A stretch of DNA of 64,000 nt from NCBI GenBank assembly GCA_015063285.1, contig SUST01000002.1:180561-244560 (forward strand). Direction: 5' to 3'. The notes under the pieces are model-generated. The model did not search any database. It saw only the letters and a list, made by a program, of their open reading frames with translations, and had not been told where the DNA came from. The stretch is from Thermoplasmata archaeon (GTDB lineage Archaea; Thermoplasmatota; Thermoplasmata; Methanomassiliicoccales; Methanomethylophilaceae). Of the stretch, positions 26,158-34,277 are shown piece after piece. The translations under genes were made by a program, and so were the position numbers. Each line of letters starts with the position of its first letter. The stretch's first letter is position 1.

Positions 26158-26928
26158 TTATAGGAGAAAATGCGACATCACGAGCACGGTGTCCGTTACC
26201 GTCCTCATCTCCTTTGCTTCATCTATCGATGCCCAGATGAATCTTTCATTTTCCTCGTTCAGTATTACTTCCTGATTCCCAGCATCGAAATGGAACGGGT
26301 ACACTTTGAACAGCGTCTTGCCCTCACGAACGTATAAGGGATCCATCGTTCCGAGCGGTTTCCCGACTTCGATTGCTGTTTCCTCGAATATCTCTCTGCG
26401 TGCCGCATCTTCTGGAGACTCCCCAGGCTCGATCTTTCCTGCTACCAAGGACCAGTATCCGGGGAAGGAGTGGTTCCTCTCCGGACGTTTCTCCAATACA
26501 CATTTGCCGTCTTTGGAAACTACGGAAGAGACGACCTCTTTGTAGTCGATGCCTTCGATATCGACGGTTCCCGCGGTCGCATTGATATTGACGATGTCCC
26601 CATCCTCGAACAGTCTGACCGATGGGATCTGGTCTACCATGGGTATCGATGATATCACCGCACCGGTGGCCACAATTGTCTCGGCAGCCTCATTGATCAC
26701 GGCCGCAGGTTCCTTGCCGTGGACCATCAGGTCGTACATGACATATGAACCGACCGTGCTCCCCTTTCCTTTGGGGAAGACCAGGATCTTTCCGGCCACA
26801 TTGCCTTCTCTGACCCTCAGATCCCCAGTGGAACCGTCCACTCCTCCGAGGAAGCTCAGAGGTTCATCGAGTTTGATCACCTCTCCTCTGGCCTTTCCAT
26901 TAGATATGCTGCGCCCCTGGAAGATCAC
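26158..26928 (-). CDS. Phosphomevalonate dehydratase small subunit (DUF126) fused to a NUDIX domain
   Basis: A 256-residue two-domain protein. Residues 1 to about 130 are the swivel-domain small subunit of aconitase X (DUF126), with the motif PKGKGSTVGSYVMYDL. From about 140 to the end there is a NUDIX hydrolase domain with box GKIEPGESPEDAARREIFEE. In archaea the DUF126 protein and the AcnX large subunit dehydrate mevalonate 5-phosphate to trans-anhydromevalonate 5-phosphate for isoprenoid lipid synthesis. Start is a GTG overlapping the large-subunit stop (GTGA) with GGAG upstream. The open frame goes further upstream only as an antiparallel-frame shadow. The fused NUDIX domain is unusual; its substrate is unknown. 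Confidence 0.88.
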   Translation of the reverse strand: MIFQGRSISNGKARGEVIKLDEPLSFLGGVDGSTGDLRVREGNVAGKILVFPKGKGSTVGSYVMYDLMVHGKEPAAVINEAAETIVATGAVISSIPMVDQIPSVRLFEDGDIVNINATAGTVDIEGIDYKEVVSSVVSKDGKCVLEKRPERNHSFPGYWSLVAGKIEPGESPEDAARREIFEETAIEVGKPLGTMDPLYVREGKTLFKVYPFHFDAGNQEVILNEENERFIWASIDEAKEMRTVTDTVLVMSHFLL

Positions 26929-28100
26929 AGTACCAACTCCATTAGGGCTGAGATGTCCCTGCACATGGCTTTTTGCGAGCAAAGTGTTGGAAGATAGTTT
27001 CCGGCCTTGGCCGAATTGGTGGCGGTCCTCTCGAATGTTCCCTCTATCGGTGCAACCACCATGCATGTGTCCGCCAACACAGGTCCGAACCTCTCCATGA
27101 TCTTGACATCCTCCGCACATTTCTCCCTGATCTCGGTAGAGGTGCAGAACCATACCTCGATGTCCTTGTTCTTCTTCTCCTTGTCTTTGAGGAAAGAGGC
27201 GATCTGATGCATCTCCTTCTCGGTGAGATGGGGGCATCCGATCGCTATCAGCTGGACATCCTCGGTCTTGTTAAGTTTGGAGTAAGCGGCCTCTAATTCC
27301 TGCTTGCCGATGTGGATGACCTCCAGGTCGGATACGTCGAAGTTCCCTGCTTCGGGGGTAACCCCGTCCACATGGTAGAGTGCTATGGATCCTGATGCAG
27401 CCATGGCCGCACACAGCGCCTTGGCCTCCTCCACTTCGGGAGAGATGTTCTTGAAGAACGGCACGCCAGAGCCGATGGCCATTCCAACGGCTTGGCCCAG
27501 TAAGGAGTATGAGAAGATAGAACCGTCTATATCTGCATCTATCACCACTGTCGGTTTCCTTTTCTCGTCGAGGTGTAGACCATAATTCGCCGTCTTTCCG
27601 AGGATAGCCGCAGCTAGGGCTCCAGGCCCTCCTTCTCTGTTGGTCCTTGCCCCGATATATGAGTTGACGAAACTCAAGGCAGAGGATTCGGACCAGGCTA
27701 CGTGATCGCCCATCGAGGGCACATTGGGGCCTACATACGGTGTGCAGGAACAGGTCTTCTTGATTCCCATCTGGCCGTAAAGGTCGATGATCCTGAGTTG
27801 CTTCTGAGCGAATTCTTCGGAGATGTGCATCTCCTTCCACCTGTTCCTATCCATGCCGACAGGGTTCAGCGTGGATGGCACCGATACGGTGGCGCCTCCT
27901 CCGACCAGGTCCTCCAGGTATTTGAGCCCGCCATCGCCGATGGTCTTGTATGATGCTCCGGACAGGTGTGCGGATGTGATATCGATGAGGCTGTCAGCCC
28001 CGTAGATCTTTCCCAGGGCAGTGACCAATTCCATGGCCTTCTGTCTGCCTTCTCCCTGTTCTCCGTTTAGAATCGCTTCCTCTTCCCTTGTGAGGTCCAT
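26925..28100 (-). CDS. Phosphomevalonate dehydratase large subunit (aconitase X, DUF521)
   Basis: A 391-residue AcnX-type dehydratase. Iron-sulfur ligand cysteines are plausible in KTCSCTPY (about residues 110-120), in IAIGCPHL and near the C-terminal CTSTEIREKCAEDVK block. The substrate-binding stretch STLNPVGMDRNRWKEMHI matches the family. It acts with the small subunit overlapping its 3' end. The ATG at 28100 is used; an in-frame TTG lies three codons upstream. Expected role: mevalonate 5-phosphate dehydration in the modified archaeal mevalonate pathway. Confidence 0.9.
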   Translation of the reverse strand: MDLTREEEAILNGEQGEGRQKAMELVTALGKIYGADSLIDITSAHLSGASYKTIGDGGLKYLEDLVGGGATVSVPSTLNPVGMDRNRWKEMHISEEFAQKQLRIIDLYGQMGIKKTCSCTPYVGPNVPSMGDHVAWSESSALSFVNSYIGARTNREGGPGALAAAILGKTANYGLHLDEKRKPTVVIDADIDGSIFSYSLLGQAVGMAIGSGVPFFKNISPEVEEAKALCAAMAASGSIALYHVDGVTPEAGNFDVSDLEVIHIGKQELEAAYSKLNKTEDVQLIAIGCPHLTEKEMHQIASFLKDKEKKNKDIEVWFCTSTEIREKCAEDVKIMERFGPVLADTCMVVAPIEGTFERTATNSAKAGNYLPTLCSQKAMCRDISALMELVL

Positions 28101-28187
28101 GGGACTCAATGGCGGTTTGATTTAAAATGGGATACGGTCGAATCCATGTAGGTCAAAAAGAAATACTACATCGGGGTAGACGGGGTC

Positions 28188-28475
28188 ATGATAACAGGCA
28201 TTTTCGAGGCGGCTATGCTGGTGTGCTTCGCTGCATCCTGGCCTTTCAATCTGAGGAAGGCGTTCCGCGCACGCACCAACGTCGGTACGAGCATACTGTT
28301 CATGAGCATAGTGCTGGTGGGCTATATCTGCGGAGTTATAAACAAGCTGATTAACGACGATATATCTTATGTTCTGGCGTTCTATCTGTTGGACATAGCT
28401 TTGGTATCCACAGGCGTCCTTATTTACATAAGGAATAAGAAGTACGATTCAGTGAGTTCTAAAACGTTGGAGTGA
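28188..28475 (+). CDS. Small PQ-loop-like membrane protein
   Basis: A 95-residue protein with three predicted membrane helices and a short charged tail. The first helix ends in SWPFNLRKAFRART, which resembles the PQ-loop/SemiSWEET layout (aromatic-Pro-hydrophobic, then a basic turn). Small proteins of this shape are known in gut Firmicutes and methanogens. Function is unassigned; a sugar or small-molecule transporter acting as a dimer is possible. Confidence 0.7.
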   Translation: MITGIFEAAMLVCFAASWPFNLRKAFRARTNVGTSILFMSIVLVGYICGVINKLINDDISYVLAFYLLDIALVSTGVLIYIRNKKYDSVSSKTLE

Positions 28476-28487
28476 GTAAGGGATACT

Positions 28488-28495
28488 TTTATTAT
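28488..28495 (+). promoter_or_regulatory. TATA box of the Sel1-repeat gene
   Basis: TTTATTAT lies 25-32 bases before the ATG at 28520, with no Shine-Dalgarno between. It indicates a leaderless transcript. Confidence 0.5.
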
Positions 28496-28519
28496 GGACA
28501 CTAGTTTACTCGCCTTCTA

Positions 28520-30328
28520 ATGCAATCCTTAGAGCAATTGACTTCTATGGCTGAAGCGGGGGACGTGCAGTCCCGCTTCAAGCTTGGGCAGATCTTTGCA
28601 CTCGGAGAGGGGGCGGAGCAGAACGATGCTACCGCTTTCGATTGGTATCTCAAGGCAGCGAAAGGAGGGAACACTCTGGCTGCTGTCGTCGTAGGTATCT
28701 GTTACAGCAACGGCATTGTTGTTGCAAAGGATGAGGAAGAGGCCGCCATGTGGTTCTTCCGTGCTTCTCTGAAAGGCAATCTGGATGCTTATCTGGTTCT
28801 GTTCAACTACTACAAAACGCACGAAACGCCCGAAGACGGTGCGGTTTTCGAATATTACTTAAAGAGATCGGAGGACGATGCGGATGCTGCATTCATTCTC
28901 GGAAAACTCTACGAACTCGGAGTCGGAGGCGGATTTGATCCTGTCAAGGCATATGAATCCTACAAGAAATCCGAGTCCATGGGGGATCTAGACGGTTCCT
29001 GCCAGGTCGCAATATGTGTCCTCAACGGTACCGGAGTAAAAAGGGATCGCGTGGAGGGTGCAAAGCTGCTCCAGGCGCTCGTAGATAAGAAATTCGTGCC
29101 TGCGTACCTAGCATTGGCGAAATGCTATGAGTACGGATTCGGCGTGGAGCGCGATCATAAGAAGACATTCGCTCTATATGACGAAGCGGCGGATCTGGGA
29201 TCCGTCGATGCCATGTACAACCTCGGAAGGTGCTACATGGACGGAATCGGAGTGGCCAAAGACGGCAATTATTCCAATTCCTGGTATTATGTCGCGGCTA
29301 CCAGAGGTTCCCGCGAAGGATTATACGGCATGGCCAGATGCTATTTGGGCGGTGTCGGCGAGGATAAGAACAGGGACAAAGGTATCCAGTATCTGGAGAG
29401 GGCCGCATCCATGGGGCAGACCGATGCTATGATCATGCTCGGACAGCTTTATGCGAAGGGCAAACAGGTCCCCAAGAACACCAAGCTCTCGGCAGAATGG
29501 TTCAAGATAGCGGCAGACCTCGGTGACGGATATGCCCAGTTGATCACCGGAGACAATTATGCTGAAGGTATCGGATTCAGAAAGGATGCTAAGACTGCTC
29601 TCGAGTATTATATGAAATCAGCGGCGCATGGAAACACCATCGCATGCTACAACATCGGAACGGCATATGCTCTCGGAAGAGGTGTGGAGAAGAATAACGA
29701 ACTGTCCTTCGAATGGTTGAACCGTGCTGCGGAGGATAACTTCATGAAGGCCATGTTCTCGGTCGCTGAAGCCTATTCCAAGGGAAGAGGAACCGCAAAG
29801 GACTCCGAGAAAGCGTTTGAGCTCCACAAGAAACTTGCAGACAATGGGTTCGGAAAATCCCAATACCATGTCGCATACGCCTACTTCGAGGGTGTTGGAA
29901 CCGATAAGAACGATAAACTCGCATTCGAGTGGTTCAGCAAGGGTGCCGAGACTGGAAACGTCCTCTGCCAATACTACACTGGATACTGCTACGCCAACGG
30001 AATCGGAACCAAGTCCGATGAGAAGAAGGCGCTCATTTGGTATACGCGTGCGGCAGAGCAGGGACATGTTGTCTCAAGAGAGATCGTAGAGGGGGCCACA
30101 GGCAAGAAGATAGAACTCAAGGGAGATGAATCTCCGTTCCAGTCCTATCTGTTCTCTGCCAACAACGGCGATCCCGATGCGATGTTCATTGTTGGACGCT
30201 GTTATCTCGACGGAGTCGGAACTGAGAAGGATCCTGCCGAGGCCAAGAGGTGGTTCAACAAAGGTGCCGCAGGCGGCAACCTCGCATCCAAGAGAGCGCT
30301 CCTCCAGATGAGGAACGCTGGTCTCTGA
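28520..30328 (+). CDS. Sel1-like repeat protein
   Basis: A 602-residue soluble protein made of roughly 15 Sel1 repeats of about 36 residues, each with the pattern A-x-x-x-L-G-x-x-Y-x-x-G-x-G-V-x-x-D (for example AMYNLGRCYMDGIGVAKD). There is no signal peptide, so it should be cytosolic. Sel1 arrays mediate protein-protein contacts and are abundant in host-associated microbes. Leaderless promoter upstream and a strong terminator 8 bases after the stop show it is a single-gene transcript. Confidence 0.9.
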   Translation: MQSLEQLTSMAEAGDVQSRFKLGQIFALGEGAEQNDATAFDWYLKAAKGGNTLAAVVVGICYSNGIVVAKDEEEAAMWFFRASLKGNLDAYLVLFNYYKTHETPEDGAVFEYYLKRSEDDADAAFILGKLYELGVGGGFDPVKAYESYKKSESMGDLDGSCQVAICVLNGTGVKRDRVEGAKLLQALVDKKFVPAYLALAKCYEYGFGVERDHKKTFALYDEAADLGSVDAMYNLGRCYMDGIGVAKDGNYSNSWYYVAATRGSREGLYGMARCYLGGVGEDKNRDKGIQYLERAASMGQTDAMIMLGQLYAKGKQVPKNTKLSAEWFKIAADLGDGYAQLITGDNYAEGIGFRKDAKTALEYYMKSAAHGNTIACYNIGTAYALGRGVEKNNELSFEWLNRAAEDNFMKAMFSVAEAYSKGRGTAKDSEKAFELHKKLADNGFGKSQYHVAYAYFEGVGTDKNDKLAFEWFSKGAETGNVLCQYYTGYCYANGIGTKSDEKKALIWYTRAAEQGHVVSREIVEGATGKKIELKGDESPFQSYLFSANNGDPDAMFIVGRCYLDGVGTEKDPAEAKRWFNKGAAGGNLASKRALLQMRNAGL

Positions 30329-30335
30329 AAACTAT

Positions 30336-30357
30336 TGGGGGTCTACCCCCATTTTTT
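30336..30357 (+). terminator. Hairpin plus T-run terminator of the Sel1 gene
   Basis: Perfect stem TGGGGG/CCCCCA with loop TCTA, directly followed by six T. It begins 8 bases after the TGA. Confidence 0.8.
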
Positions 30358-30452
30358 ATTGATTTTTGTGCTTTAGAGTCAAACGAACGGCTTGCCTTTG
30401 AGACAATAATGCACGTAGATATTAGTTTAGTAATCATTGAAGAAGAGATGAG

Positions 30453-30527
30453 TGGTCCCGCTGAGATTTGAACTCAGGACCTTCCGGTTATCAGCCGGAC
30501 GCTCAAACCGTGCTAAGCTACGGGACC
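30453..30527 (-). tRNA. tRNA-Ile (anticodon GAT)
   Basis: Cloverleaf with acceptor GGTCCCG/CGGGACC, anticodon stem CCGGC/GCCGG-like pairing around CTGATAA (anticodon GAT, reads ATC/ATT) and T-loop TTCAAAT. Discriminator A; no intron and no encoded CCA. Confidence 0.93.
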
Positions 30528-30553
30528 AACTATACCCCAGGATAGATAGGTGA

Positions 30554-30561
30554 CATATAAA
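30554..30561 (-). promoter_or_regulatory. TATA box of tRNA-Ile
   Basis: Minus strand TTTATATG, 27-34 bases before the tRNA 5' end. Confidence 0.6.
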
Positions 30562-30647
30562 GGTTGTTGATTGGATGTCGTCCAAGATACGGATTTATAT
30601 GGAGAATCCGATAAGCTGGCATGGAGCCTTCCTATCAGGAGTCACGT

Positions 30648-31088
30648 ATGATCCTCCCAAAGAATTTGGCGATCCTTCTCGCAGCGATGCTGGTCATAAC
30701 GTGGGTTGCTATGCTCGTCACCAAATTGGTCTATTATCAGGGCATGTCGATGACGGCCATAATCATCTGCGGGGTCTTCTTTGGAATATGCATCATCGCA
30801 TGCTTTGCTGCTAGGTTCACCGTGACGGTCTATGACGACAGGCTTGAGATCCTCTATGTGATCAGGAAAACGGTCATCCCCAAATCGGAGATCATAACAT
30901 TCAGGATCGGCGAACTGAACATCATAAAGAACTATTCCGATTGGACTCTGAAGGGAGTGAAGTACAAGACCTATGCGGCAGTCGGCGAAGACATGGGGAT
31001 TGGACTCAAGGTGACTGGGAAGAGGGTATTCCACCTATCGTCAAAGGATCCTGAGGCTATAGGTGCACTGCTGCCCAAGGAGGACTGA
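30648..31088 (+). CDS. Small membrane protein with PH-like domain
   Basis: A 146-residue protein with two N-terminal membrane helices (about 5-28 and 38-58) and a C-terminal beta-rich domain (FTVTVYDDRLEILYVIRKTVIPKSEI...), resembling bacterial PH domains. ATG 30648 is preferred over 30621 because AGGAG lies 8 bases before it. Function unknown. The next gene begins 2 bases after its stop, so they are coupled. Confidence 0.65.
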   Translation: MILPKNLAILLAAMLVITWVAMLVTKLVYYQGMSMTAIIICGVFFGICIIACFAARFTVTVYDDRLEILYVIRKTVIPKSEIITFRIGELNIIKNYSDWTLKGVKYKTYAAVGEDMGIGLKVTGKRVFHLSSKDPEAIGALLPKED

Positions 31089-31090
31089 GG

Positions 31091-31546
31091 ATGCAGGTAA
31101 CCTTCCACTGGGTAAGGGTGCAGACCTTCTGCTACGCCACTGAGAGGCAGGATCTGCTGGAAGACACATTGAAGGAGCTCTTGGGCGATATCGAGTTCGA
31201 AGAGGAGATCACCGAGAGCGAGCATGGGAACACCATGATGATCCTGGAGACCCGTATCACCAAGCAGAGGGAGTTTACGGAACTGTTCTCCAAATTAGGC
31301 GACGTCATCCTGGACAGCATACTCGAGGATATCGACAACCGCGTGGATGAGGACGATATGTTCTATCTCCGTCTCGATAAGCAGAAGGCCGTCCAAGGTA
31401 TCTACGAGATTGCTCATCACGGTGACGTTATCTCCATATTTGGCAAGGTACAGGCCCACCCCGCGAAGAAAGATGTGGCCGTAAAGGTCATGACAGACTT
31501 CATTCAGGACATCAAGAAAGCTCGTCCTCGATCGGTTCGTTCTTGA
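31091..31546 (+). CDS. RNA-binding protein of the archaeal exosome-associated family (COG1325-like)
   Basis: A 151-residue protein beginning with HWVRVQTFCYATE, which matches the archaeal RNA-binding family annotated as an exosome subunit. It may bind rRNA or tRNA precursors. It has GAGG just before its ATG and overlaps the CorC-like gene by 35 bases at the 3' end, convergent. Confidence 0.7.
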   Translation: MQVTFHWVRVQTFCYATERQDLLEDTLKELLGDIEFEEEITESEHGNTMMILETRITKQREFTELFSKLGDVILDSILEDIDNRVDEDDMFYLRLDKQKAVQGIYEIAHHGDVISIFGKVQAHPAKKDVAVKVMTDFIQDIKKARPRSVRS

Positions 31547-32774
31547 CCATCAATGTGCAGTCGATCACACGGTGACCCTTGACAGAATTCACGGTTATCG
31601 TGGCATTATCCAATTCGACGACATCTCCCTTGGTAGGTGCCCTTTGAAGCTTATGCATTATGAATCCGGACAGGGACGGGTCATCGTAGCCGTCACGGTC
31701 TATGAAGATGCCTACCTTTTCCATAACGTCATCCAGATTGGCCATTCCCTTGACGATGTAACATCCTCCGGTGGATGCGCTCACGTCCTGCTGGACCGCA
31801 TCGCTCTCATCCCAGATCTCACCTACGAGCTCTTCCAGGAGGTCCTCCATGGTGACTATGCCCTTGGTGCCTCCGTACGAGTCCAGAACGACCGCGAGAT
31901 GGATCTTGGATTTCTGGAGTTCGCTGAGCGCATCAGCGACGGTGACGGTCTCTGGGATGTATTTCACAGGCATCAGTATGTCATGGATGGAGAACTTGAC
32001 GCCGAGGGCCTTGTTGGTGAAGTAGGTTTTTGAGTAAGCCACTCCGATGATGTTGTCTATCGTGTCGTCGTACACAGGGATTCTGGAGAAACCGGAACTG
32101 ACGAACAGTTTTCCGAGATCATCGATGTTCTCATCGACATCTATCGCTACGATATCGACACGGTGGACGTAGACCTCGGACACATGGATGTCGTCCAGCC
32201 TCATCGCGTTCTTGATGAGTTCGCTCTCGCTCTTCTCGAGGACCCCGTCCGATTGGATCTCATCGATCATGACTTCCAATTCATCCTCTGTGATGGCAGG
32301 TCCGTCGCTGCTCCCTACCAGATTCGCAATCTTGGTGAAGAACCACGACAGGGGTGTGAAGATGATCAGCACCCAGTGTATAGCCGAACATATGCGGATG
32401 CAGATCTTCTCAGGGTATTTCTTCGCCAGCGATTTGGGGGTGATCTCGCTGAAGATAAGCAGGGTCACCGTCATAATCACAGTTGATGCCAACGCTCCGG
32501 TTTCCGCACCGAGGAATATGGCGAACATCGTCGTGGCGATGGAAGTTGCCGCGATATTGACCAGATTGTTTCCGATCAGTATGGTGGTCAGGAACTTGTC
32601 GTAGTTCTCAAGAATACCGATGGCCCTCTCTGCTTTGCGATCCCCCTCATTCGCCATCTTCTTCAACTTGATCTCGCTGACGCTGGTGAAAGCGGTCTCT
32701 GACATTGAGAAGAATGCTGATAGGCAAATAAACACAAGAATAGCTATGACATAGCCTATGACTATGGGGTCCAT
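31512..32774 (-). CDS. CNNM/CorC-HlyC family transporter or transport regulator
   Basis: A 420-residue protein: DUF21 membrane domain with four hydrophobic segments (about 1-165, containing ILIGNNLVNIAATSIATTM), a CBS-domain pair (about 190-320) and a C-terminal CorC_HlyC domain (about 330-410). Family members control Mg, Co or other cation efflux. It has its own upstream region with a TATA-like sequence around 32850-32870. No neighbour suggests the ion. Confidence 0.9.
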   Translation of the reverse strand: MDPIVIGYVIAILVFICLSAFFSMSETAFTSVSEIKLKKMANEGDRKAERAIGILENYDKFLTTILIGNNLVNIAATSIATTMFAIFLGAETGALASTVIMTVTLLIFSEITPKSLAKKYPEKICIRICSAIHWVLIIFTPLSWFFTKIANLVGSSDGPAITEDELEVMIDEIQSDGVLEKSESELIKNAMRLDDIHVSEVYVHRVDIVAIDVDENIDDLGKLFVSSGFSRIPVYDDTIDNIIGVAYSKTYFTNKALGVKFSIHDILMPVKYIPETVTVADALSELQKSKIHLAVVLDSYGGTKGIVTMEDLLEELVGEIWDESDAVQQDVSASTGGCYIVKGMANLDDVMEKVGIFIDRDGYDDPSLSGFIMHKLQRAPTKGDVVELDNATITVNSVKGHRVIDCTLMVKNEPIEDELS

Positions 32775-32948
32775 ACCTCAGGCACGCATCCTATCCGGGG
32801 AATCGCAAAATGTCAATTCTATCCAACCGTTTATTAAACATAAAAGCCCCCTATTTAAAAAGGTTAGGCCCGAGTTTGTCAGTTATTTACTATTCTGTGA
32901 CCGATTGGGAACAAACGTTAATACCGAACCTGTCCGTTATCGCCGTAC

Positions 32949-33455
32949 ATGAAAGCACTGGTTGTCGTCGATTATCAGAACGACCATGTAACAGGCCCGA
33001 TGGGCGGAAAATTCATACCGATGATCGAGAAGAACATCTGCAAACGTATCGAGGATACAATCAAGATGAGAGGAGATGTCTACTTCGTTCTTGATTCATT
33101 CGGGGACAGCATTCTGCACAATGCTGATTCCAGATCCGTTTCCAAGTACTGCATCAGGGGAACGACCGGTGTCGAAGTCTATGGAAAGGTCGGCGATTAC
33201 CTTCCAAACGGGTTCATCATACGCAAGACATCGCCCGGTTCGGAGGAGCTGATGAAGAAGCTCAGGCTCTATGACGAGATAGAGCTGTGCGGAGTGGAGA
33301 CCGATGTGGACATACTTGCGAATGCCGTGATCGCCAGGACTGCTAACCCCAGTGCACTGGTGATAATCCGTCAGAACTGTGTAGCGAGCAGGAATTCGGA
33401 ACTCGCCGAGGAAGCATTGGATATCCTGATAGGGTTGGGTGTCGAGGTGCTTTGA
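32949..33455 (+). CDS. Isochorismatase-like protein lacking the catalytic cysteine
   Basis: A 168-residue isochorismatase-fold protein. The Asp (VVVDYQND) and Lys (IIRKTSPGS) positions of the triad are kept, but the block that usually reads GVxTDxCV is GVETDVDIL, placing Asp at the nucleophilic Cys position. It may be inactive, use different chemistry or have a binding role. It ends directly before the convergent coiled-coil gene. Confidence 0.75.
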   Translation: MKALVVVDYQNDHVTGPMGGKFIPMIEKNICKRIEDTIKMRGDVYFVLDSFGDSILHNADSRSVSKYCIRGTTGVEVYGKVGDYLPNGFIIRKTSPGSEELMKKLRLYDEIELCGVETDVDILANAVIARTANPSALVIIRQNCVASRNSELAEEALDILIGLGVEVL

Positions 33456-33998
33456 TCAATCCGGAAGGTTATCCTTCACATTGTTGATCCTTTTAACGAC
33501 CTGAATATACTTCTCGTGCTCCAGATCTGCCGCCTTCTTGCAATCCAGATACTGTTCGTGGCAGACTTGTGCCTCCTGCCTCAGCTTATCCGCCTCGTCG
33601 AAGAGCTGATGCATCTTCTCGTGGATCAGTTGACCGCTGGTGTTCGCCTTGACCATTTTCTGATGGTAGGTGTCCGCCATCTGTTTCGCACCGTTGATAT
33701 CCCCTAAGCCTCCGCGTTCGCGCATCGTCTTCGCCTTGTCGTTCCACTCGTCGCGCTTCTGTCTCATCTCCGAGGCTGTGAGATTGTAATCATCCCTCTG
33801 TGCCTTGAGCGCCCTGGCCTCGTCCGAGAGCTTTCTTGCCTTGGCCTGGAGTTTGTCGCGTTTCTCAGCTAGAATATCGGCCTGTTGGTGGAATCTGTCC
33901 CTCTCCGCCTTGTGGTTGGCGGCCTCCTTGTTGAGTTCTTTAAGAATCTCGTCGAGGGAACGAAGGTCCTGTTCGATGGAATCGGATATCTCACTCAT
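33456..33998 (-). CDS. Coiled-coil protein
   Basis: A 180-residue, almost entirely helical, highly charged protein with heptad-like patterns (ELNKEAANHKAERDRFHQQA and following), of the kind grouped with COG1340 archaeal coiled-coil proteins. MSEISDSIEQD at 33998 is the likely start; the longer frame upstream overlaps the divergent Cys-rich gene. Function unknown; chromosome- or membrane-scaffold roles are possible. Confidence 0.72.
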   Translation of the reverse strand: MSEISDSIEQDLRSLDEILKELNKEAANHKAERDRFHQQADILAEKRDKLQAKARKLSDEARALKAQRDDYNLTASEMRQKRDEWNDKAKTMRERGGLGDINGAKQMADTYHQKMVKANTSGQLIHEKMHQLFDEADKLRQEAQVCHEQYLDCKKAADLEHEKYIQVVKRINNVKDNLPD

Positions 33999-34040
33999 GT
34001 CTGCGAAAGGATAATGTGCATCATGGTTATATGCTGAGCG

Positions 34041-34277
34041 ATGACCAACGAGGCATACCGCAAATGCAAGACCTGCAGGTTCTGCAACCACAAGGACGGA
34101 TTGTGGGTGTGCATAGTCGAGGTCAGGAACACAGAGCCCGAATCAGGTTGCGACAGGTACCGTCCTGGGTGCTGTGAGAATTGTTCTATGTACGACGGAA
34201 CGGTATGTTCGAGGACAGGGGAGGAGAAGTATGAGCTGGATGTCTGCAGCGAGTACGATCCCTCAGGTTCCCTCTGA
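34041..34277 (+). CDS. Small cysteine-rich protein, probable metal binder
   Basis: A 78-residue protein with ten cysteines, arranged as CKTCRFC, WVC, GC, GCCENC, VC and VC. This suggests one or two zinc or iron-sulfur sites. Not recognised as a named family. Its 3' end overlaps the convergent DUF5685-like gene by 15 bases. It begins 42 bases from the divergent coiled-coil gene. Confidence 0.65.
   Translation: MTNEAYRKCKTCRFCNHKDGLWVCIVEVRNTEPESGCDRYRPGCCENCSMYDGTVCSRTGEEKYELDVCSEYDPSGSL

Noticed and set aside
26929..27237. N-terminal extension of the DUF126-NUDIX gene
   Set aside because: The extension is out-of-frame sequence of the AcnX large-subunit gene, rich in His/Arg/Gly with no family match; the GTG at 26928 has GGAG upstream.
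28520..30328. Repeated DNA in the Sel1 gene considered as repeat array or CRISPR
   Set aside because: The periodicity is at protein level (about 36 residues), with variable DNA and no identical direct repeats with spacers.
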